This document shows, piece by piece, positions 55,773-64,000 of a stretch of DNA of 64,000 bases (position 1 is the stretch's first letter; each line of letters starts with the position of its first letter). The stretch comes from Sycobia sp. Sy_11 (lineage: Eukaryota > Arthropoda > Insecta > Hymenoptera > Epichrysomallidae): assembly GCA_018907035.1 (NCBI GenBank), contig JACCIC010000170.1, forward strand, positions 439,001-503,000. The letters are read 5' to 3'. Below the pieces are notes generated by a model. The model had not been told where the DNA came from and did not search any database. It saw nothing but the letters and a program-made list of their open reading frames with translations. A program made the position numbers and the translations under genes.

Positions 55773-56579
55773 ATGTGATCTCACGCGCGTGCGTGTAATC
55801 TGTGGGGAGGGAGTTTGTTGCTGTATTTTTTACAGGACTTGTGGATGATTTCGGTGTATAGGAGATTAATGCCTGTAGTACAGTCCGTGTTGAAAGTAAA
55901 AGTTTATAGAAAATTTTAATATTTTAGACGAGATTTTTTAAAACATCTGCGTAAAAGCGTATAGAGCAACATAAAAAAACACACATTTTTATCCAGGAAT
56001 AAATATTGTTTAAATTGATGAACCATGGAGCTAATCTTTATGCGCCGCTGAAACGCATATTAATAAAAGATTAATTTAAAATAATTATTATTCATCCTGA
56101 CATAAAGCAATATTCAAAGTAACGACAAATTAATGCTTTAATTCGGAAAAAATATGAAACTAGTTATAAGTAATTTTTATCAATGTATAATCTCTAGATT
56201 ATACTAGATAATCGTTGTATAAGAAGGATAGAATGTTCAAAATCCTATGCTTTCGCTCATTTTATCTTTGATGTGGATTGTAGTGCATTAACCAGTAAAA
56301 ACGGTCAATTAATAGAATGTATTCGACTATGTCGTAATATCTAAAAATTTCTCATCGGTAAATGAAATAATATTAGCAGCGAAGGATCGAAATAGCGATC
56401 GTGTTGCCGGAAGTCTTCCCATCAGACCGATCGGACAGGAGCAGTATTAATCGCCGTGGGTCAACTCAGAAATCCCCGAAAACGGGGATGGAAATAGCGC
56501 GACACCAGCTATCGCATTATAACGGAGTTGACGTATTCCAACGAGCTACGCCTCGTTAAGCATTACGCATGTACGGGAG

Positions 56580-56592
56580 CGCGCGCGCGCGC
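56580..56592. repeat. Short (GC)n tract
   Basis: About six GC units followed by ACAT. Confidence 0.85.
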
Positions 56593-56713
56593 ACATTCCT
56601 CATTTCGCCGCGGGTCGCGGCCCGCCCGTGGAAAATCGCGACGCGTTGGGCTCGTGACGCGTGCGTGTATGTAAATGTGTGCGCGTCTGTGTGTGTCGAT
56701 TTACGCTTGTATA

Positions 56714-56728
56714 GATATATATATAGTG

Positions 56729-56773
<45 letters not shown>

Positions 56774-56780
56774 TGGTGAT
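56714..56780. repeat. Two (TA)n tracts with a repeated AGTGGTGATA spacer
   Basis: TA at 56714-56725 and 56732-56770. Each tract is followed by A(C)AGTGGTGAT(A), so the TA-plus-flank unit is duplicated. Confidence 0.9.
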
Positions 56781-56834
56781 ACTGCAAGCCACGCGACATA
56801 TTTAACACGGCTCCCGATGTAAACGTCCGTGTCC

Positions 56835-56872
56835 CCGCGCGCTATGCAGTCCCGTGTGGGCTGCACGCGCGG
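56835..56872. repeat. GC-rich imperfect hairpin
   Basis: CCGCGCG, TGCAG and CCC pair with GGG, CTGCA and CGCGCGG around a GTGT loop. That is 15 pairs, with a 3-nt bulge and a 1-nt bulge on the 5' side. Confidence 0.8.
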
Positions 56873-57120
56873 CTGGCGGCGGCTTTGACGCGCGTTTCGC
56901 GCAGTGCCGGGCTCCATGTAGAGCGATATGACGGCCTGGGCGTCATTTGTAAACAGCGCGTCGTTTCGATGGAAGGGTACAGGGCGAGCGTTGTCGTTGT
57001 TCCTAAGCCCGCACTGATTAACCGAAAACGCTTCCGCGCTGCCGGGATTGCGTACTGTGGGAACAGTTTGGGCGAGGATTGAGATTCAAAACTGGATTAA
57101 TCGCGCGTCCTTTAAAGTTG

Positions 57121-58960
57121 AAGGAATATTTTATTGGAGTATTAGTGCGTTGGAAGTTGGAAATGAGATAGGGAATTTGGATGTAATATGTTTAATCGAA
57201 ATTTCATCATCCGTAGAGTAATTTCCATTGATTGTAATACATTCGTTGTAATACTTTTTTTCTTCGATTCTTCAACACAATATTTAAGTTCACTTTCTAT
57301 TGGTTCTACCAGACTATATGTCTTTCAATTTTTCTACAGATCGAATGTGTTTTTTTTTTTTCATGTATGTTTGTAAATCTAGGAAAGAAAAATAAGTTGT
57401 TATACGAGGGCAGACGAATGTGATACCGTACGTGCAAGTTGGATGTTTTCATGATCAGCGAATTCTTAATACAGATTCAATCTTTAGATAAAATTTACTG
57501 AATTTTACCGAGTAAAATCTCACCGAGTTGTTGAATGGTCCTTCGTTGATTTCGATGATCGTAGAAATAGAAGATCCTAATACTGGATTTCTCAAATGTT
57601 TATCGTCTTGTTAGAGAAGGTAGGAGAGGATTCCTTGTGATTCTATGTCGTGGTCGAAAACATGCTATAAGGATTCATTATCAAGTTATGAAATTTATAA
57701 AATTAATTTGAGATTTCATTCAATTGAAATCGCTGTCCTTTGATCGATAAGGGAAACGATAATTACAAATTAGAATCGAATCATTGTGATGTGTACAATA
57801 TTGAAAAGTTTTCGAAACTAATCCAGATGACCATCTGTATATCTTACAAAATTTACTAGTGTTCCAGCTTCGATTTGGAAAACAAGGAGATTGAGTTTTT
57901 TGACGTTATATCTCGTCCTTGAACTGTGTCTAGAACGAGATCGTTGATCTTCAATTGATAATTTTTCATTGTTGAAGCTCGAAAACAAATTGGAAATAGG
58001 TGTTGTTATGGTAGATATTATTTTCACGAGCATGTATTAAATTGTTGTAGTCTAGTAAATGACTCTTCAATCAAAAACGGAATTCTATAGCAGTGTTATG
58101 TAAGGTCATTTCGTTACTTTATTGAATCGTAATACTCGTAAATATTAAAAATATTGAAAAGAAGAAGTATTTAACTAGAAGAAAATTAACAAAATAGTTA
58201 TCATATTCCCATGATTGTAGAGTTTGACATGTTGTGGTTGATGTCTGTCGTTTCAAAAGTCTATAAATCGAATAAAAAATATCTAAACGATATAACACAC
58301 AAAACATCAACGTCTACAGACAGCTGTACATGCATATAGATGACAATCACGTTCCAATCGATTGTAAACATACTAAGATATTGGCTCAAGAATATCTAAA
58401 TGAAATACTTATGTTTCGAAAATAGTATTTCTACATATCCATATTAATAGTTTTAATACATGGTTCTGTACAACTAATTTAAAAACGTAGTATAAAATGT
58501 CATCTATGGACGTCTGTTCTGGTTTACCTGTTACTACTTGACACTAATTCTGTACCTGGCAGATCATGCATATTCGTGCACAAAATTTCTTTCTCTTAAC
58601 GACTCCACAATTGTAATGATATCATCTAATGGGCGTTTAAGCGTCTATTCGCTTGTGACACATTTGGATTATTTCCAATGTGGTGAAATAGGGAAAATAA
58701 GATATAATTTATGACAATTGTTTGCCTTCAGCAAGTGCCAAAACAATAAAGATGTTTCAAACGTTGACATGAAAATAAAATCTTTCGTTATTCGTTAAAA
58801 ATGCATTTCTCGTATAGCGATACCATTATCATATATTATAAACAATTTCATATATATTATTAGTAATAAAAAACCAACGTTATATAAATACTAAAAAATC
58901 AAAGAAGCAAATAAATCCGATTTTTCACTTTTCATTATGTTCTTCGTAGTTTAGACGCCG
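57121..58960. other. AT-rich block with an unrecognised - strand frame
   Basis: A 71-codon - strand frame at 57818-58033 begins with ATG and has a less biased composition than its neighbours, but I recognise no family and found no convincing continuation in one frame. Confidence 0.4.
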
Positions 58961-59242
58961 ATGGTAGTTCATCGAAGTAAAAAGTATTTGTTGCCCCACA
59001 GCGAACTTTTCTGCCCGCTTGCTACTTCGCCCGCGCAGCTTTTGACGTTTATTAGAAAATCGCGCGTCAACGCGCATCAGAATAATGCCCGTTATGGATA
59101 AAAAATCGATCGAGTTAAAAATATTCACCGATTGCGCATGCCGGCACCGGTCGATAGCGAATGTCGCCACAAATCATCCGCGATCCGATTTTTTCCTCCT
59201 TACCGATTCTTCTCTAGCTTCGCACCTCAAACTCCCGTTCGT

Positions 59243-59245
<3 letters not shown>

Positions 59246-59283
<38 letters not shown>
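59246..59283. repeat. (AG)19 microsatellite
   Basis: Uninterrupted AG on the + strand. Confidence 0.95.
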
Positions 59284-59285
<2 letters not shown>

Positions 59286-61044
59286 GCAGCATGAGGGTCC
59301 AATCAAAGCCGCTCTAACGTTCGCAATTACGAACAATTCGCGCGCCCGCGCGCGCGTGTCGAGGGAAATGTCCGTGACACGCTTCTCGCCCGAGAGCCGC
59401 CGAAGCTTCCGGCGAAGGATTAATCAATCTTCGTCTTGCTCCGGCGACTCTCCGCCGCTAATGTGCGCGAGCGCAGCTCCCCCTCGCGGAACTTTCGCCA
59501 CCCCCGACCCCCAACCCCGACGCCGGCGTGCTAATTCACCGCGGGCAATGCGTTATATCTGCGGAATTCCACACTCCCCCCCCGCCCCACCGTCGTCAGT
59601 TCGAACTCTCGCTCTCCGTCCCGTTCTCGCTCGGTTCGCCGTTCTCTGTCGGTAATTACGCCCGCTCTCGCCCAATAACCAAATTCCCCTCCCCGCGAAT
59701 TTTAACAGGCGGCCAAGTCTATAACCACGCGGCCCACATTGTCCTTCCCGTTCCCCCGAACGCTCCGTCCCATTTTCCCCGTTTACGTTTCTCTTATACC
59801 ATTCGTCTTTTGCGCGTTCCCTCGCTTTGTTCTTTACGCGGGAATTCACTTACCCCGAAATTCGACCCTTTTGTCCCTCTAACTCGGGATTAATCGTGTT
59901 TTCTTTGACAGGCAAAGCGCGACGAACGGCGACCTATCTTTTGTCGTAACGGCCGGGGATTACGGATCTATGACATAAGCCAAATGAGGGTTACTTCTTT
60001 ATCTCGCGATTTGCAAGCCATTCGATAGGATTTCCGTTTTTTTCGCTTCATAAAATTATCTTCCTCATGTTAATCAAGGTTTACATTTTTATGATATGTA
60101 TTGTTAAGAAAATTTAAGGCTTTTAACATAAGAATTCAATCTCTTGAAATTATGTTCGATTTCGTACATATTTTGCGTGTCTTTTTAATTCCATATTCAG
60201 AATATGGTATATTATTTAAGGCATGACAGAAGGCTTTCTGACAGATATTGCAAACGCGTTTCGATAGCGTTCTGTCTTATGATGTTCTCAAAAAATCAAC
60301 ATCGTGATACACTAAATTCTCATTTAATGTTACAGAAGATTGATGTTGATGTTCAGACTGTTGATGATCAGAAAAAAATTGATATCATGTAGTAGAGCAT
60401 GTTCCCGAAAAAGTGGAGGGTTATATTATATATTTGAATACTTTAGTTGATCAATCAATAATGTGAATTGTTAGCCGAGATGAACTTTCAAAATTGACGA
60501 TCATCCAAACAAAAGCTTAATTTATCGCGCAATTCTGAACATTAATTTTTTAGATGCGTCAAACTATGGGCATAAATAAGGCGAGTTTAAACCTTCAATC
60601 AGTAAGTTTACCTTCATAATGATGAGCGGCGTATCTTTGAAACTTGTACTGATTGTGAGGCTCTTTAACTGTATGTGAGTAGATAAATCTTTATGTACGA
60701 GTAATTTTACTCAATATGGTATCCTATACCAGTTTGAAATTGAAGCTTTTTTTTTTTATTTCCTTGGAAGTAAAAACTTACAAGAGACCATGGTCTAATT
60801 GAGGGATCTCGAACTGTGCATCAATTTAAAAATTACAGATACGATAATAGAACACTTACTTAAATTATCAATTGTGTTAAAATAACTTTCCTTAAAGGAC
60901 TAAGACCACCACAATATCAAGCGTATTCAATACTCCCCCGCTCCGTTCCTAGAATCAATCGTGATCGATCGACGACTCGCGCGTCATCGTTTGTCGATCA
61001 CGCCGAGAACTCCCGACGCCTGGTCACAGCATATCGAGCACCCG

Positions 61045-61072
61045 GAAGAAGAAGAAGAAGAAGAAGAAGAAG
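61045..61072. repeat. (GAA)9 microsatellite
   Basis: Trinucleotide GAA tract. The poly-Ser reading on the - strand is an artefact. Confidence 0.93.
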
Positions 61073-61366
61073 CGCGTGCTGCGCGATTATAATTCGCAGA
61101 GAGCCAGCGAGTGGACCAGTCATGACGAGAACCAAAGCGTGACTGAGTCACGCAGGCGCAACTGCCAGCACTTGCGGGGGGTGGGGGCGACACTCGCCAT
61201 CACGGCTCGGTATTGCATTGGCCCATGTATGTGTCTGCTGGCATGAGAATCGCAAGTTTCTGAAAGTTGAGGACGGCTATTTTCTGTTATTCGCGGGAGA
61301 CAGTCGCAGGTTCGCTGGATTTACAGTCAATGCGCAGAGGCTGCGCTCGCAAATGCAACAAAGATA

Positions 61367-61370
<4 letters not shown>

Positions 61371-61423
<53 letters not shown>
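61371..61423. repeat. (GA)26 microsatellite
   Basis: 53 bp of uninterrupted GA on the + strand. Confidence 0.95.
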
Positions 61424-61425
<2 letters not shown>

Positions 61426-61916
61426 TATAAGCATGATTTGAAAGTATTGGGTATTTTTTCGAAAGTATTTGATATTTTTTTGAAAGTCCTTGTTCTGTTT
61501 CTTTTTTTTTATCAAAGTACTGGAAAGTGACATTACACAAATTGCATTTCATTTTTATTTCTGAAGATTAACCAAATATGTTTATTATATGCTTTCTAAT
61601 TGAGAATAATCTATGTATGAGTGAATTTTATTTGATTTATTAATAATTTTATTTGATTTAATAAGCGAAGCCAATAATAAATTCACTAAATTAAATCTGA
61701 AATTGAATATATCGATATATTTATATATTTACATTAAATGCAATTAAGCTGTATTTAATATGGAACATTAAAAAAAATTGAAATAAAGCTATACATTGAG
61801 CAAAAATTAATCTCATTTATCGATGTTAAAGAATTTTCAATTTTAGCTCAATGTCCGCCATGAAATTTTATAATGAAGAACACAAGTGCGCTCTTAATTC
61901 TTGATTAATTATATAT

Positions 61917-62020
<104 letters not shown>

Positions 62021-62022
62021 CC

Positions 62023-63075
62023 AGTGTGGAGTTTTGTTGCTTTCTCCCATCTGCAATCAGCAACATCAGTAGATGGATTAAGACGGTTGGTCTACAATGA
62101 GCGGAGCACAAGACAGAAGTAGTTCTTGTCAGCAGTCGTAAGAAGGTAGATAGTATTACTCTTAAAGTTGGTAGCTCCCGCATTAGTTCTGCGCCATCTT
62201 TACGATACTTGGGTGTCCAGCTAGATGCCAGGTTAAATTTCAAAGAACATCTAAAGATATCTGGCGAAAAAGCGCAACGAGTTTCAGCTGCCTTGTGTCG
62301 GCTCATGCCTAACATTGGTGGCCCACGTCCACCCCAGAGGAAACTATTAGCTTATGTTGTTAATTCTGTCAGCATGTATGCAGCACCAATCTGGCATCAT
62401 GCATGCGGAATTAAATCGTATTGTGAGTTGGCCATTGCGACCCGTCGTCGCTCCTGTATACGTATTATTAGTGGTTACATGACGGTATCCACCGACGCAG
62501 CTGAGGTACTTGCCGGAATTCTTCCTTTCGATTTAGCTGCAGATGAACTGGCTAGGCTGCATAACATATGTAAGGCCGCAGTGGATTCCCTACAAGGTGC
62601 TAAAAATGTGGAACGTCATCGTTCTATAGAAATATGGCAAAAACGATGGACCGATTCTAGCAAGGGCCGATGGACTTATCGCATCCTCCCAGACATACAC
62701 AGATGGATCAACAGGAAACACGGGGAATTAGATTTCCACCTAACTCAGTTGTTGACTGGACATGGTTGTTTTAGGTCCTATTTCCACCGCTTTCACCTGG
62801 ATAATAATGATCTCTGCCCCATCTGTCCGACTTTGGTCGAGGATGCTGAGCATATATTGGTGAGCTGTCCTCGTTTTAGAACACAACGTGAACACTTGAT
62901 GAACATCATCAATAAGCCAATAAGACCAGAGAGCATCCTATCAATAATGCTGGAATCTTCTGAAAACTGGAAGGCAGTAGCCAGTTTCGCAAAAGAGGTG
63001 ATGACCAAACTTAGATATGCCGATAGAACTAGGCGAATGGCCCAGGATGAACCAGGCCAACTGATCCTATTTTAA
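62023..63075 (+). pseudogene. Reverse transcriptase C-terminal fragment with zinc knuckle (non-LTR ORF2 remnant)
   Basis: This is one reading frame of 351 codons, open except for a TGA at 62098-62100 (codon 26). Codons 12-35 read AISNISRWIKTVGLQ, stop, AEHKTEVV, which is the region just after the catalytic YxDD motif, including motif D (the KTE lysine). Near codon 62 the YLGVQLDARLNFKEHL segment is the usual motif E and start of the thumb in R1-like enzymes. The stretch from codon 63 to 350 is uninterrupted. A CCHC knuckle, C-x2-C-x8-H-x4-C, lies at 62815-62868, about 70 codons before the natural TAA end, as in the C-terminal domain of many R1 and jockey-type ORF2 proteins. The protein would prime reverse transcription at a nicked target, but this copy has no endonuclease and no polymerase active site, so it cannot be functional. 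A frame beginning after the stop (for example at the TTG at 62209) is not a real gene start. Confidence 0.92.
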
Positions 63076-63258
63076 GATAGAGAGGACGAACACCGAACCC
63101 CTGATCACCTGTGTGGATGGGGGACGTAGGATAGTGTCATAAGAAGAGGAGTCGTATAGGCTAATAAACAGCCCCGCCGAAGTCATATTCCCGGATAGTT
63201 CCGGCGGGATGCTGGTTTCGAGAGGCCACTAGTGCAGAGCTTGCTCTGCCTACGCCTA

Positions 63259-63260
<2 letters not shown>
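63076..63260 (+). other. 3' UTR of the retrotransposon
   Basis: This is about 185 bp of non-coding sequence between the ORF2 stop and the A tail. Two inverted repeats could fold in the RNA. One is an all-GC 7-bp stem (CCCGCCG at 63173-63179 with CGGCGGG at 63202-63208), which can alternatively form a shorter CCGGA/TCCGG hairpin at 63191-63204. The other is a hairpin directly before the tail at 63234-63249. In non-LTR elements the 3' end of the RNA is what the reverse transcriptase recognises to start copying. That these stems serve this purpose here is inference. Confidence 0.75.
63234..63249 (+). other. Terminal 3' UTR hairpin GCAGAG-CTTG-CTCTGC
   Basis: This is a perfect 6-bp stem closed over a CTTG loop (a G-C pair closes it), ending 11 nt before the A tail. 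In RNA this is a CUUG tetraloop, a known stable class. Its position just before the tail suggests a template-recognition structure, by analogy with LINE families that need a 3' stem-loop. Confidence 0.55.

Positions 63261-63289
<29 letters not shown>
63261..63289 (+). other. A tail of the retrotransposon
   Basis: There are 29 uninterrupted A residues, immediately preceded by CTAAT and followed by CACACACACAT. The uninterrupted tail suggests a fairly recent insertion or ongoing slippage. Confidence 0.9.
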
Positions 63290-63300
63290 CACACACACAT
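63289..63300. repeat. Downstream copy of the target-site duplication
   Basis: The 12-nt word ACACACACACAT matches 62009-62020. Its first A overlaps the tail, so the true duplication is 11-12 nt, or longer if microsatellite slippage has shortened it. Confidence 0.75.
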
Positions 63301-64000
63301 AAAACATCAAACAATTGAATTTTTATTATTGTTTGAAGTTTGATCCGATAATTGGCAACGCTTCGGAATATGGCAGGACCCGATAATTGATGACCTCGTG
63401 AAGAATGCACCAGTCCCGCCCCCCTGCGAATTCTTATAAATAATTACGCGACTTTTTTGGCCCGCTTTCCTATACCATTCGATTGATTCGGATGTTTTCT
63501 GCGGTCTTAAGCTAAGCTCTGATCGGTGGACTTTGCAGGAGCAGGGGTGAGAGGCGCTTCCGAAGATCTGATTAGACAGTCGTGTTGGTCGACGGGGCGC
63601 TTTTGACGGCCCGCGTGTGTCGCTCGTCAAGCGGGCACGGCAATTATTACTTTTTGCAATAATGCTAATTTCGCACCGATTAATATCCAGATATTCTAGG
63701 CAATCACTGCTACATATTAAAAAGCTATTTAATCCCTTTTTATTTAGATAAATTTGATCAATCCTCCTAGTATATGTAAAAATCTGTTGTAGGCAAAGGA
63801 CAACTTGTTTATACTCGCACTTAAATATCAGCAGATGTATTCATATAAATATTCATATACAGTATATAATGGTAATAATCGCTCCATTAATGCTTAAGCT
63901 TTACCGCATTACTCGCGGTTTTGCTTCTTAATTGATAGAGGTGGCATTATGGCATGCTTTTGGCATGCCACGCGCGCTAGTGTTCATAATACGCAGGAAT
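63301..64000. other. Non-coding flank downstream of the retrotransposon
   Basis: Contains a 9-bp inverted repeat (TCAAACAAT at 63307-63315, ATTGTTTGA at 63328-63336) and a GGCATGC-rich palindromic stretch at 63950-63972. No gene. Confidence 0.5.

Larger units (their letters stand above)
58961..61430. other. GC-rich islands around an AT-rich gap
   Basis: GC-rich at 58961-60020, including a CG-rich run at 59340-59356, and at 60921-61430; AT-rich between. No supported gene. Confidence 0.5.
62021..63289 (+). mobile_element. 5'-truncated R1-clade non-LTR retrotransposon inserted in an (AC)n microsatellite
   Basis: The segment carries the 3' end of a LINE-type element: the C-terminal part of a reverse transcriptase ORF, a stop at 63073-63075, a 3' UTR of about 185 bp and a tail of 29 A residues (63261-63289) preceded by AAT. 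The word ACACACACACAT ends at 62020 immediately before the element and recurs at 63289-63300 immediately after the tail. This is read as a target-site duplication within the microsatellite. The 5' boundary is inferred from that duplication and could be a few bases off. Full-length R1-clade elements are generally around 5-6 kb, so this copy of about 1.27 kb lacks ORF1, the endonuclease and most of the reverse transcriptase. Protein resemblance (AEHKTE, YLGV.LDARLNFKEHL, LMPN.GGP, a CCHC motif near the C-terminus) points to the R1 clade by recall of the family. Insertion in (AC)n fits the Mino/Waldo-type lineages. Assignment to a non-LTR element is very secure; the sub-lineage is less so. Confidence 0.93.

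Noticed and set aside
63950..63972. GGCATGC-rich symmetrical stretch as a possible hairpin gene
   Set aside because: GCATGC is itself palindromic, so the symmetry is trivial, and only about 7 bp of real stem remain.

Overview
This window looks like non-coding nuclear DNA from an arthropod, most likely a hymenopteran insect. That is an inference. It rests on the dense dinucleotide microsatellites, frequent CpG and repeated short (CG)n tracts, the alternation of GC-rich and very AT-rich blocks, and one R1-clade non-LTR retrotransposon of an insect-like type. There are no operons, Shine-Dalgarno sites, tRNA or rRNA genes, or CRISPR arrays. I found no cellular protein-coding gene or exon that I could support. 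Nearly every open frame longer than 60 codons is either a translated microsatellite (poly-CV, HT, SL, RE or IY) or a chance frame in GC-rich DNA.

The one clear coding-derived feature is at the right end. At 62,021-63,289 there is a 5'-truncated non-LTR retrotransposon on the + strand. It keeps the last part of the reverse transcriptase (motif D, the YLGV motif and the thumb-side region), a C-terminal CCHC zinc knuckle, a roughly 185-bp 3' UTR with two possible hairpins, and a 29-nt A tail. It lies inside an (AC)n microsatellite, and the same 12-nt ACACACACACAT word occurs on both sides as the apparent target-site duplication. One TGA codon interrupts an otherwise open frame. The configuration matches the R1-clade lineages known to insert into (AC)n or (ACAY)n repeats (the Mino and Waldo types).

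The rest of the window is organised as follows. GC-rich, CpG-rich islands of about 0.4-1.7 kb (for example 1-1660, 4051-5060, 7731-8790, 11301-12730, 15051-16270, 17291-18200, 34000-34750, 35921-36570, 39741-40570, 50681-51790, 54501-55850, 58961-60020) alternate with AT-rich stretches of 1-5 kb. Long microsatellites sit in or at the edges of the GC-rich islands: (CT)n or (GA)n up to about 60 bp, (TA)n up to about 56 bp, and two very long (TG)n tracts of 134 and 154 bp at 18.3 and 19.6 kb. The AT-rich stretches hold a few long inverted repeats, at 21.6, 28.6, 29.1 and 39.15 kb, which I report separately. Overall this is best read as a large intron or intergenic desert with possible conserved non-coding islands. 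I see no undescribed multi-gene system.
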